Below, one piece after another: positions 54,293 through 62,626 of a stretch of 64,000 nucleotides of DNA. Position 1 is the first letter of the stretch. The number at the start of each line of letters is the position of its first letter. The DNA is taken from contig NZ_CM001442.1 of NCBI RefSeq assembly GCF_000244915.1, forward strand, positions 5,146,001-5,210,000, read 5' to 3'. The stretch is from Bradyrhizobium sp. WSM471. Lineage in GTDB: Bacteria; Pseudomonadota; Alphaproteobacteria; Rhizobiales; Xanthobacteraceae. The notes below the pieces were generated by a model. It did not search any database, was not told the DNA's origin, and worked only from the letters and a program-made list of their open reading frames with translations. Made by a program: the position numbers and the translations under genes.

Positions 54293-56350
54293 GTGGCGAC
54301 ATATCTGGACACGCTCAATGCGGAGCAACGCCGCGCCGTGGAGCATGGCGTGGCCGATGGCGCGACCGTGGGCGCGCCCCTGCTCGTCATCGCCGGTGCG
54401 GGCTCCGGCAAGACCAATACGCTGGCCCATCGCGTCGCGCATTTGATCGTCGCGGGGAGCGATCCGCGCCGCATCCTCCTGATGACGTTTTCGCGCCGCG
54501 CAGCGGCCGAGATGGCCGGCCGGGTCGAGCGCATCGCCCGAAAAGTGCTCGGCGAGAACAACGCCGCGATCATGCGCGACGCGCTCAGCTGGGCCGGCAC
54601 GTTCCACGGCATCGGCGCACGGTTGCTGCGCGAATATGCCGAGCGGATCGGCGTCGATCCTGCCTTCACCATCCACGACCGCGAGGATTCCGCCGACCTG
54701 ATGAACCTGGTCCGGCACGAGCGCGGATTGTCGAAGACGGAGAGCCGCTTTCCCGCCAAGGGCACATGCCTGTCGATCTACTCGCGCTGCGTCAATGCCG
54801 AGATGGAGATCGAGAAGGTGTTGGGGGTGCACTATCCCTGGTGCGCAGGCTGGGCGGCCGAGCTGAAGGGCCTGTTCGCAGCCTATGTCGAGGCCAAGCA
54901 GGCCCAGCACGTGCTCGATTACGACGACCTCCTGCTCTACTGGTCGCAGATGATGAGCGATGCGCTGATCGCGGAAGAAATCGGCGGCCGCTTCGATCAC
55001 GTCTTGGTCGACGAATATCAGGACACCAACCGGCTGCAATCCTCGATCCTGCTGGCGCTGAAGCCGGACGGTCGCGGCCTCACCGTCGTCGGCGACGACG
55101 CGCAGTCGATCTATTCGTTCCGCGCCGCCACTGTCCGCAACATCCTGGATTTTCCGCAGAGCTTCTCGCCCCGAGCCGAGATGATCACGCTCGACCGCAA
55201 CTACCGCTCGACGCAACCCGTGCTGGCGGCGGCCAACGGCGTCATCGGCCTGGCGCGCGAGCGCTTCACAAAAAACCTCTGGACCGACCGCGCCGGCACG
55301 CAAAAACCACAGCTCGTCACCGTGCACGACGAGGCCGACCAGGCCCGCTACATCGTCGAGGAGGTGCTGGCCAATCGCGAGCAAGGCGCGCTCTTGAAGC
55401 ACCAGGCGGTGCTGTTCCGGACGTCCTCGCATTCCGGCCCGCTGGAGATCGAGCTGACCCGCCGCAACATCCCGTTCGTGAAATTCGGCGGGCTGAAATT
55501 CCTCGATGCCGCGCACGTCAAGGACGTGCTGGCGCTGCTGCGCTTTGCCGAAAACCCACGCGACCGCGTCGCGGGATTTCGCATCCTGCATCTCTTGCCC
55601 GGCATCGGACCTGCGACGGCGCAGCGCGTGCTCGACCAGATGGCGGAGAGCTCCGATCCGCTGGCTGTGCTCGGCCAGCTCCCGGTGCCGCCGCGCACCG
55701 GCGCGGACTGGACCGACTTCGTCCGCACGATCGAAAATTTGCGCTATTCGGAATGGCCGACTGACCTCGAACGCGTGCGGCTCTGGTACGAACCGCATCT
55801 CGATCGCCTCCACGAGGATTCCGAGACGCGCCGCGCCGATCTGATGCAGCTCGAGCAGATCGCGAGCGGCTATGCCTCGCGCGAGAAATTCCTGACCGAG
55901 CTCACGCTCGATCCGCCGGATGCGACCAGCGACAAATCCGGACCACCCTTGCGCGACGAGGACTATCTGATCCTCTCCACCATCCACTCCGCCAAGGGCC
56001 AGGAGTGGAAATCGGTATTCGTGCTCAACGTCGTCGACGGCTGCATGCCGTCGGATCTCGGCGCCGGCACCAGCGCCGAGCTCGAGGAGGAACGCCGCCT
56101 GCTCTATGTCGCGATGACGCGCGCCAAGGACGATCTGCACCTCGTGGTGCCGCAGCGCTTCTTCGTCCACGGCCAGGCCGCCAAGGGCGACCGCCACGTC
56201 TACGCCTCGCGCACCCGCTTCATCCCGGAGCCGCTCGTCTATCTGTTCGAGCGCACAGCCTGGCCAAAGGCCGGCGCAAGCTCAGCGCGCACTGCCGCGC
56301 AAGGGCCAAAGGTCGACATCGGCGCGCGGATGCGCGGGATGTGGCGGTAG
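54293..56350 (+). CDS. UvrD/Rep/PcrA-like DNA helicase
   Basis: 685 residues from the GTG at 54293; a TTG at 54242 would add 17. SF1A motifs in order: Q-motif LNAEQRRAVE, I AGAGSGKT, Ia LLMTFSRRAAAEM, II VLVDEYQDT, III GDDAQSIYSFR, IV LDRNYRST, V STIHSAKGQEW, VI LLYVAMTRAKD. ATP-dependent 3'-5' translocase for repair or replication restart. It is a few hundred residues shorter at the C-terminus than... typical UvrD lengths of about 720, so near full length. Confidence 0.93.
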   Translation: MATYLDTLNAEQRRAVEHGVADGATVGAPLLVIAGAGSGKTNTLAHRVAHLIVAGSDPRRILLMTFSRRAAAEMAGRVERIARKVLGENNAAIMRDALSWAGTFHGIGARLLREYAERIGVDPAFTIHDREDSADLMNLVRHERGLSKTESRFPAKGTCLSIYSRCVNAEMEIEKVLGVHYPWCAGWAAELKGLFAAYVEAKQAQHVLDYDDLLLYWSQMMSDALIAEEIGGRFDHVLVDEYQDTNRLQSSILLALKPDGRGLTVVGDDAQSIYSFRAATVRNILDFPQSFSPRAEMITLDRNYRSTQPVLAAANGVIGLARERFTKNLWTDRAGTQKPQLVTVHDEADQARYIVEEVLANREQGALLKHQAVLFRTSSHSGPLEIELTRRNIPFVKFGGLKFLDAAHVKDVLALLRFAENPRDRVAGFRILHLLPGIGPATAQRVLDQMAESSDPLAVLGQLPVPPRTGADWTDFVRTIENLRYSEWPTDLERVRLWYEPHLDRLHEDSETRRADLMQLEQIASGYASREKFLTELTLDPPDATSDKSGPPLRDEDYLILSTIHSAKGQEWKSVFVLNVVDGCMPSDLGAGTSAELEEERRLLYVAMTRAKDDLHLVVPQRFFVHGQAAKGDRHVYASRTRFIPEPLVYLFERTAWPKAGASSARTAAQGPKVDIGARMRGMWR

Positions 56351-56444
56351 GCCGACAAACGGAAACCGAGCATTTCCGAAAGCCACCTTGTCGCGCGGCT
56401 GCGGTCCCTTAAATGCGATCGATCCTCCCGCAGAGACCTCAGCA

Positions 56445-57476
56445 ATGACCGCACCGCTCGAATTCGGACTGGACACCTTTGGCGACGTCACCAGGGACGC
56501 CTCCGGCGCGATGCTTCCGCACGCACAGGTGATCCGCAACGTCGTCGACGAGGCGGTGCTGGCCGACGACCTCGGCCTCGATTTCATCGGCCTCGGCGAG
56601 CATCACCGCGCCGACTTCGCGATCTCCTCCCCTGAGACCGTGCTGGCCGCCATCGCGTCGCGGACCAGGCGCATCCATCTCGGCTCGGCCGTGACGGTGC
56701 TGAGCTCGGACGATCCGATCCGCGTCTTCCAGCGCTTTGCCACGCTGGACGCGCTCTCGAACGGGCGCGCCGAGGTGATCCTCGGCCGCGGCTCGTTCAC
56801 GGAGTCCTTTCCACTGTTCGGTTTCGACCTGCGGGCTTACGAAGCGCTGTTCGAGGAGAAGCTCGATCTGTTCGTAGCCCTGCTGTCGCAGGAGCCGGTG
56901 ACCTGGGAAGGCAAGCTGCGTCCGCCACTGAAGGGGCAGCTGGTCTATCCCCCGGTCGAGAACGGCACGCTGAAGACCTGGATCGGCGTCGGCGGCAGTC
57001 CGCAATCGGTGGTGCGCGCCGCGCATTACGACCTGCCCTTGATGCTCGCGATCATCGGCGGCGATCCCTCGCGCTTCGCGCCCTTCGTCGATCTCTATCG
57101 CCGCGCGTTCAGGGAGTTCGGCCGCCCGGCACAGCCGATCGGCGTGCACTCGCCCGGCTATGTCGCCGAGACCGATGAGCAGGCGCGCGAGGAGCTGTGG
57201 CCCGACTACAAGGCGATGCGCGACCGCATCGGCAAGGAACGCGGCTGGCCACCGATGGGCCGCGACGAATTCGTGAGCGAGGCCGAGCACGGTTCGCTCT
57301 ATGTCGGCTCGCCGGAGACCGTCGCGCGCAAGATCGCCAGAACCGCAAAGGCACTCGGCATTTCGCGCTTTCAACTGAAGTATTCAGCGGGCCCGCTGCC
57401 GCATGGGAAGCTGATGAAGAGCATCGAGCTCTACGGGGGGAAGGTGGTGCCGATGGTGCGGGAGATGATGGGGTGA
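56445..57476 (+). CDS. LLM-class flavin-dependent oxidoreductase
   Basis: 343 residues from ATG 56445. Luciferase-like monooxygenase fold: FGLDTFGDV start, DFIGLGEHHRADFAISSPE, then GRAEVILGRGSFTESFPLFG and TWIGVGGSPQSVVRAA. Uses reduced F420 or FMNH2 to oxidise or reduce an unknown substrate. Monocistronic by position. Confidence 0.93.
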   Translation: MTAPLEFGLDTFGDVTRDASGAMLPHAQVIRNVVDEAVLADDLGLDFIGLGEHHRADFAISSPETVLAAIASRTRRIHLGSAVTVLSSDDPIRVFQRFATLDALSNGRAEVILGRGSFTESFPLFGFDLRAYEALFEEKLDLFVALLSQEPVTWEGKLRPPLKGQLVYPPVENGTLKTWIGVGGSPQSVVRAAHYDLPLMLAIIGGDPSRFAPFVDLYRRAFREFGRPAQPIGVHSPGYVAETDEQAREELWPDYKAMRDRIGKERGWPPMGRDEFVSEAEHGSLYVGSPETVARKIARTAKALGISRFQLKYSAGPLPHGKLMKSIELYGGKVVPMVREMMG

Positions 57477-57486
57477 CTTGCGCTCT

Positions 57487-57597
57487 GAGCCAGTCCGCCT
57501 GCGCCCTCCGGGCTACGGCGCGACAGCCTTCGCTAACTTCGCGCCATGACCATCGGTGCCGGCTTGCCGAGCCGTAGCTCGCGAAGCGAGCGAAGGC
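57487..57597. repeat. Palindromic repeat beside tRNA-Tyr
   Basis: Inverted arms around CAGCCTTCGCT at left and GCGAAGCGAGCGAAGGCTGG at right. This is a rhizobial intergenic palindrome, abutting the encoded CCA end of the tRNA. Confidence 0.6.
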
Positions 57598-57683
57598 TGG
57601 TGGGGGAGGCAGGACTCGAACCTGCGAAGCCATAAGGCGGCTGATTTACAGTCAGCTCCCTTTGCCACTCGGGACACTCCCCC
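57598..57683 (-). tRNA. trnY: tRNA-Tyr (anticodon GTA)
   Basis: 86 nt including CCA: acceptor GGGGGAG/CTCCCCC, anticodon stem-loop CTGACTGTAAATCAG, long variable arm GCCGCCTTATGGC, T-arm GGTTCGAGTCC. A class II tRNA as expected for Tyr in bacteria. Confidence 0.96.
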
Positions 57684-57889
57684 GCTCGACGGCAGCACAA
57701 TCGGGCCGGACCTTGCCGGCGACCGAAGACGGCCATGGAACGTGAAGGCCGCGACAGCCCGGATGGGGGCGCGACCGGGCGCGGTTATCGGCGAAGCGGT
57801 GGGGTAAAGTCAACCGAGGCGAACAGCTAAAATCGCCCCCGAAGCTACCCAAATTGCCATATTCCGGGACCCGTGACACAAGCGAGCCC

Positions 57890-58720
57890 ATGAAGGATCG
57901 AAAATTCAACCCGAGGGGCCCCCGCGGTGGGTCTAAGCCCTTCAACAGGCCCGGAAAATCGGCCGGCCGCCCGGTCCGGCGCGATCGCGATTCGGACACC
58001 GACGGGCCTGTCATCCTCTACGGCTGGCACACCGTCACCATGGCGCTCGCCAACCCCCAGCGGCAGATCCGCAAGCTGACGCTGACCGAGAACGCCGCAA
58101 GGCGTCTGGCGGACGAGGACATCGCGATCCCGGTCACGCCCGAGATCGTCCGGCCCCAGGAGATCGACCGGCTGCTGTCGCCCGACGCCGTGCACCAGGG
58201 CCTGCTCGCCGAGGCCGATCCCCTGCCCTCGCCAGACATCGAGGATCTGGAGCAGGACGGCATCGTGCTGGTGCTCGACCAGATCACCGATCCGCACAAT
58301 GTCGGCGCGATCCTGCGCTCGGCGGCGGCGTTTGCGGTGAAGGCGATCGTCACCACGGCGCGCCACAGTCCGGAAGCGACCGGCGTGCTGGCCAAGGCCG
58401 CCTCCGGCGCGCTGGAGCTCGTCCCGATGGTGACGGTGCAAAACCTCGCCCGCGCACTGACCACGCTGAACGAGCTCGGCTTCCAGACTGTCGGGCTGGA
58501 CAGTGAAGGCAGCGCGGATCTCTCGGACGTCACGCTGCGCGAGCCGCTCGCGCTGGTGCTGGGCGCGGAAGGCAAGGGCCTGCGGCAATTGACGCGCGAG
58601 ACCTGCAGCGTCGTGGCGCGGCTCGACATGCCCGGCGAGATCAAGAGCCTCAACGTCTCGAATGCCGCCGTGCTCTCGCTCTATGTCGGCGCGAGCCGTC
58701 TCGGGCTGATGAAGCGGTAA
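57890..58720 (+). CDS. rlmB: 23S rRNA Gm2251 methyltransferase-type (TrmH/SpoU family)
   Basis: 276 residues from ATG 57890. A basic N-terminal tail of about 35 residues, then substrate-binding ILYGWHTVTMAL, and SPOUT motifs: 1 NVGAILRSAAAF, 2 VLGAEGKGLRQL, 3 IKSLNVSNAAVLSLY. Methylates ribose of a 23S rRNA guanosine in RlmB. Next to tRNA-Tyr, as in related genomes. The exact target is inferred from the family. Confidence 0.92.
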   Translation: MKDRKFNPRGPRGGSKPFNRPGKSAGRPVRRDRDSDTDGPVILYGWHTVTMALANPQRQIRKLTLTENAARRLADEDIAIPVTPEIVRPQEIDRLLSPDAVHQGLLAEADPLPSPDIEDLEQDGIVLVLDQITDPHNVGAILRSAAAFAVKAIVTTARHSPEATGVLAKAASGALELVPMVTVQNLARALTTLNELGFQTVGLDSEGSADLSDVTLREPLALVLGAEGKGLRQLTRETCSVVARLDMPGEIKSLNVSNAAVLSLYVGASRLGLMKR

Positions 58721-58732
58721 CAACACAAAAGA

Positions 58733-58763
58733 AAACGCCCGTCCGCATCGCGGACGGGCGTTT
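58733..58763. terminator. Bidirectional terminator between rlmB and the Gly/Tyr-rich gene
   Basis: Perfect 14-bp stem AAACGCCCGTCCGC / GCGGACGGGCGTTT with an ATC loop. Minus-strand tail GTTTTCTTTTGTG is T-rich; the plus-strand arm itself ends TTT. Confidence 0.8.
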
Positions 58764-58786
58764 CGTTGGCTCAACCGATCAAGCGA

Positions 58787-59320
58787 TCAGTAATAGCGGC
58801 GCAGCACGCGGTGGCCGCCATAGTACGGCGCGTGGCGCGGAGCGTAGCCGTAGCGCGGACCGTAGCCGTAATGCGTGCGCGGCAGATAGCCGGCGCGTGG
58901 GCCGTAGCCGTAGCGATACGGACGGTAATACGGGCGGCGGTAGGGATAGGCGGCCGGGGCTTCGACGGCGGCGGCGCGATAGCCATAGCCGTTGCCGTAA
59001 CCATAGCCACGGCCGTAGCCGTAATTGGCGGGCGCAACCACCGCGTCTTCACGATAGGTCGGATACGGCGCGAAGGCGCCCGGGCCGGTATAGGTCGGGC
59101 CCTGGTTGACGTGATAATATTGCGTGGTGGGCTCGGCGAGGCGCTCATAGGCGCCATAACCGTAGCCGTAGCCGGCCCCATAACCGCCGCAGCCGGTGTT
59201 GCAGCCGGAATAGACCGGCGCGACCGGCTGGCACGGATCGAAGCCGCAGGCCGCGGCGGGCGCGGTGGCGGCGAACATCGCGGCAGCCGCCGCGACCAGT
59301 CCCGAAATCATCTGACGCAT
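58787..59320 (-). CDS. Secreted Gly/Tyr/Arg-rich repeat protein
   Basis: 177 residues from ATG 59318-59320 with AGGAG upstream. Signal peptide MRQMISGLVAAAAAMFAATAPAAA, a four-Cys segment (CGFDPCQ...CNTGCGG), then GYGYG and YGPRAGYL-type repeats rich in Tyr, Gly and Arg. Secreted and probably disordered; could bind cell surface polymers. Function unknown. Confidence 0.75.
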   Translation of the reverse strand: MRQMISGLVAAAAAMFAATAPAAACGFDPCQPVAPVYSGCNTGCGGYGAGYGYGYGAYERLAEPTTQYYHVNQGPTYTGPGAFAPYPTYREDAVVAPANYGYGRGYGYGNGYGYRAAAVEAPAAYPYRRPYYRPYRYGYGPRAGYLPRTHYGYGPRYGYAPRHAPYYGGHRVLRRYY

Positions 59321-59363
59321 TACTCTCTCCTGTTGATTTCCGTTTTTTGGATTTTGTCGTTTC

Positions 59364-59849
59364 TTAACCCGGCGGCCTGCCGGGTATCTCTGCACGCGGC
59401 CGCGGCCGAGGACGCCGCGGATGGTCGTTGATCTCAGGCGCAAGGATCACCGGCGGCGGATTGACGGGCACGTCCATCTGCGGCGGCAGCGGCGCCGATT
59501 GCGCGCCCCAGCTTTGGTAATAGCCTTCGGCGGGCTTGGGCAATTTGCGGTTCGCGGGCGGCTCGACCTCGAGCCGGCCATAGCCGGGCCGCAGGCCCAG
59601 CGTCGGGTAGTAATGGCCGACGTCCGTGGGCTGGCGCTCGGCGACATAGCGGCCGCCATAGATCGTGGGCTGCACCTGAACGTTCTTCCCCAGACCCCAG
59701 GTCCCCTCGATCACGGCATAGGACGCGTCGATGTTGTTGATGATGATGGGCACGCCCGGACGGCCGGGGACGACGATATCGAAGCCGCCGCCGGCAAACG
59801 CCGTCGCGGGCAGTCCGATCAGAAAGGCGGCGAGCGCAGATGCGCGCAT
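59364..59849 (-). CDS. Secreted protein of unknown function
   Basis: 161 residues from ATG 59847-59849. Signal peptide MRASALAAFLIGLPATAFA, then FDIVVPGRPGVPIIINNIDASY... and a Pro/Arg-rich C-terminal tail. Exported; conserved in rhizobia as far as I recall, without a known role. It precedes the Gly/Tyr-rich secreted protein on the same strand. Confidence 0.8.
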   Translation of the reverse strand: MRASALAAFLIGLPATAFAGGGFDIVVPGRPGVPIIINNIDASYAVIEGTWGLGKNVQVQPTIYGGRYVAERQPTDVGHYYPTLGLRPGYGRLEVEPPANRKLPKPAEGYYQSWGAQSAPLPPQMDVPVNPPPVILAPEINDHPRRPRPRPRAEIPGRPPG

Positions 59850-60131
59850 GAGGGGATCCCATTTATCCGGCGACAACCTACCCGATGGCGGCGCAGAGAG
59901 GGTTAAGGGCCTCTCACCAATTGCCGGTAAGCCTAATGTGTAAGGATTGCGCGCCGCTCAAATGCGCCAAAGCGAACTAGCGAAGCATTAACGCCGCCGG
60001 ACCCTGCAGTGGGAACCATGGCCCGTGCTCACTTCCGTTTGACCATCGCCGACGAAAATCCACCGGTTTCAGCGGAACGTCCGGCGTCTTCGGCGTTTAG
60101 CCCCCGTCAACAAAACGGGAGCCAAACAATC

Positions 60132-60641
60132 ATGAACGTCAAACTTCTCGGAGCCACGGCGATTGCGGCGACCCTGGTGGCAGGCTCTGCCATGGCGCAG
60201 ACCGCGATCACCAACCCCGGCCGTTGCGCCGCGCAATTCCCCAACGCCAACTGCCAGAACGTCGGACCGGGAAATCCGTACACCGACAGTGGCTATCGGC
60301 ATCGTCGCGTGTCGTACCGCCACACCAACAACGGCGACTGGAATAACGACTGGAACAGGAGCCGCACCGGCTTCTGGCCGACCGACGTCGCCGCTGGCGC
60401 GGTCGGAGCAGCCGCTGGCGTAGCCGGCGCAGCCATCGGGACTGCGGGCGCAATCGCAACCGCCCCGTTCCGTGCCACGAACGACGCCTACGCCTACGAC
60501 AATGGTTGGGATAATTCGTGGAATAATTCTTGGGACAACCGCGGCTGGGACACCCGCACCTACGCCCAGCGCAACGGCTTCGTCTGCACGCCCGGCACCT
60601 GGTTCAAGGGCCAAGACGGGCGCCCGCACATCTGCCAGTAA
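60132..60641 (+). CDS. Secreted Asn/Trp/Asp-rich small protein
   Basis: 169 residues from ATG 60132 with GGGAG upstream. Signal peptide MNVKLLGATAIAATLVAGSAMAQ. A WNND/WNNSWDN low-complexity region and a Gly/Ala-rich hydrophobic stretch (VGAAAGVAGAAIGTAGAI). Probably periplasmic. GGAAC at 60074-60078 with CGTT after 15 bp is a weak EcfG-like promoter. Function unknown. Confidence 0.75.
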   Translation: MNVKLLGATAIAATLVAGSAMAQTAITNPGRCAAQFPNANCQNVGPGNPYTDSGYRHRRVSYRHTNNGDWNNDWNRSRTGFWPTDVAAGAVGAAAGVAGAAIGTAGAIATAPFRATNDAYAYDNGWDNSWNNSWDNRGWDTRTYAQRNGFVCTPGTWFKGQDGRPHICQ

Positions 60642-60665
60642 CGCGGTTTGAACCGAACGCGACAG

Positions 60666-60692
60666 ATCAGGCGGCCCTCGGGGCCGCCTGAT
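60666..60692 (+). terminator. Intrinsic terminator after the secreted-protein gene
   Basis: 12-bp stem ATCAGGCGGCCC / GGGCCGCCTGAT with a TCG loop, followed by TCATGTCT. 25 nt after the stop. Confidence 0.7.
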
Positions 60693-60806
60693 TCATGTCT
60701 GCATCGGGGATCGCGGGTTCTGGCACTTTCCGGTCAAGTCTGGTATTGCGGCGCGCACGGGCGGAGGGCTCCGGCGTACGCTGGCCCTGCCCCGCTTCTC
60801 CAGCGT

Positions 60807-60881
60807 GCCGGCTTAGCTCAGCGGTAGAGCAGCGGTTTTGTAAACCGAAGGTCGGGGGTTCAATCCCCTCAGCCGGCACCA
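60807..60881 (+). tRNA. trnT: tRNA-Thr (anticodon TGT)
   Basis: 75 nt including CCA. Acceptor GCCGGCT/AGCCGGC, D-arm GCTCAGCGGTAGAGC, anticodon loop TTTGTAA, T-arm GGTTCAATCC. Confidence 0.96.
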
Positions 60882-60995
60882 TCGATTTAGCCGACACCGC
60901 GGCCTGATAGATCGGGGCACTCCTCCCCCGGACGGCCAAGGTCTCTTGAACGTCTTCAGGACGCTAACGACGGCGAGAATCGATTTCCGACGCAA

Positions 60996-61223
60996 TCACG
61001 TCAGAGCTTTCCGAGCGACCGTTACACTCAACTCGAGCAGCGGGTGCTTCTCGTTCCTGACTGTAATAAAGACCTGCGTCCCCTTTGCCGACGCGACGTC
61101 TCGGGCAATCGAGGTCGCCATGGCGATCGCCTCTCTTTCGGCGGCTTCCGGGCCGGGCAAATCCACCCCGTCCTCGTCGACCGCAGCGAAAAAGTCGTCC
61201 TTGATGTCGAAGTAGAACTTCAT
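60996..61223 (-). CDS. DUF6894-family small protein
   Basis: 75 residues, MKFYFDIKDDFFAAVDEDG with PGPEAAEREAIAMATSIAR in the middle and VFITVRNEKHPLLELSVTV at the end, matching the DUF6894 pattern (a beta strand, an acidic Asp-Asp-x-Gly turn, an Ala-rich helix). Such genes are often paralogous in Bradyrhizobium. Its ATG lies 3 nt after the Crp-type gene stop, so it is cotranscribed with it. Confidence 0.85.
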   Translation of the reverse strand: MKFYFDIKDDFFAAVDEDGVDLPGPEAAEREAIAMATSIARDVASAKGTQVFITVRNEKHPLLELSVTVARKALT

Positions 61224-61226
61224 GGC

Positions 61227-61958
61227 TCAGAGCGACGGATTGAGATGAAGGTAAAGCACGTCGAAGTCTGCAATTTGACGCAGCCTGGCTTCATCAAGGA
61301 TCGATATTCTTCCCCGCTCCAGGTCCAACACGCGCTGAGCACGCAGCTGTTGAACGACTCGATTCATGTGAACCACGCTCGTGCCAACGGCGTCGGCGAG
61401 GAGTGCCTGAGAGGCCGGAAAATCGAAGGACAGGCCGTCCGCTCGGCCGATCGCCTTCAATCTGGTGTAAAGCTCAAGCACGAGGTGCGCCACGCGGCTT
61501 GTGGCTTCGCGTTGACCAACGTTGCAAATCCACTCCCGGAAGATCGCGGCGTCGGTCAGTGTATCGCGCCAAAGCGCTTGCGCCACGTTGGGCCGCTTTC
61601 CTATCAGTGAGCGCACGGCTGCATGGGGAATGAAGCCGAGAACGCTATCGCCAAGCGTGCTGACGTCATGGTCCATCACATGGAGAAAAAGACCCTGCAG
61701 ATCGGGAATGTCGCCGGGTTGGTGAAAAGCCATGATTTGGCGGTGGCCATTGCCGACGATCTTTGATCTCAGGATAAAGCCATCAACGACAAGGCAGCAT
61801 GCCGAAGGCCGATCTCCGAGAGAAACGACCGGTTGACCGCCAGCCATCCGCTTCACCGTGATTGGCAGATTGCGGATGGCGACCTCATCCTCTTCGTCAA
61901 TTTCGGTGCTGACCCGCAACCGCTTCAAGAAAGGTTCGAAAATTTCCGCGTTATTCAT
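61227..61958 (-). CDS. Crp/Fnr-family transcriptional regulator
   Basis: 243 residues. N-terminal cyclic-nucleotide-type sensor (VSLGDRPSACCLVVDGFILRS, then QIMAFHQPGDIPDLQGLF), C-terminal winged helix with the recognition region SQALLADAVGTSVVHMNRVVQQL. It lacks the four-Cys cluster of Fnr. Probably controls the DUF6894 gene and unknown targets. First of a two-gene unit. Confidence 0.9.
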   Translation of the reverse strand: MNNAEIFEPFLKRLRVSTEIDEEDEVAIRNLPITVKRMAGGQPVVSLGDRPSACCLVVDGFILRSKIVGNGHRQIMAFHQPGDIPDLQGLFLHVMDHDVSTLGDSVLGFIPHAAVRSLIGKRPNVAQALWRDTLTDAAIFREWICNVGQREATSRVAHLVLELYTRLKAIGRADGLSFDFPASQALLADAVGTSVVHMNRVVQQLRAQRVLDLERGRISILDEARLRQIADFDVLYLHLNPSL

Positions 61959-62138
61959 CGTTAGCTCCGGTCGGCAAACGAGTTTTTGTCACGTTCGTTC
62001 CAACCGGGACCGCTAGCTATTGTCTCACGCGAAGCAGAGGGACTGCGGCTAATTCCAACCCTCGGCGGAACCACACGGGAACGGCGTCAATTCGTCTTGC
62101 CGCGAAGCCTTGGCGGCGCGAAATTTGAGGCGCAACGC

Positions 62139-62552
62139 TCACTTCGAATGCTTCGGTGCGCTGCTTTGCTGGAAGTGCTCAGCCTCTGATATTTCCACCC
62201 AGGCATGTTTCGACTGTTCGAAAACCGAGCGGATGGGCGCCGGGTAGTTCGGAACCGCGATCGCGCCCACGGCAACGCCGATCATCGCAGGCAGATTGTC
62301 CGCCTTCCAATAGACCGTCGAACCGCACTCGGGGCAAAAATAGCTGCGAACCTTGCCGCCGCTTGCGGCTGTCCGGACGTATTCCTTCGACGTCCCCGAA
62401 ATCGTGACCGCCTCCGCCGGATAGAACGCACCGACCCCGAACGGCGCGCCGGTTCGACGCTGGCAGTCAATGCAGTGGCAGGCGACGACGAGGCTGGAAG
62501 GTCCGGGAAGCGACAGCGCCAGAGCGCCGCAACGACATCTCGCGCTGATCAT
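62139..62552 (-). CDS. GFA-family protein (glutathione-dependent formaldehyde-activating fold)
   Basis: 137 residues from ATG 62550-62552 with GGAGGAAGGAG upstream. Zinc-binding cysteines are visible: ARCRCGALALS, CHCIDCQRRTG and CPECGSTVY. GFA/CENP-V fold proteins bind small thiol adducts; a true formaldehyde role is not established. The long open frame that extends upstream is not coding. Confidence 0.9.
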   Translation of the reverse strand: MISARCRCGALALSLPGPSSLVVACHCIDCQRRTGAPFGVGAFYPAEAVTISGTSKEYVRTAASGGKVRSYFCPECGSTVYWKADNLPAMIGVAVGAIAVPNYPAPIRSVFEQSKHAWVEISEAEHFQQSSAPKHSK

Positions 62553-62626
62553 CGAAACTCCTTCCTCCTCAGTTGGCTGACGGGTTCTGTCGCTCGGCTG
62601 GAGCGCGGGCGATCCAGGACGGACCC

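Noticed and set aside
54278-56197. 639-codon minus-strand frame opposite the helicase
   Set aside because: Antisense of a gene with all SF1A motifs.
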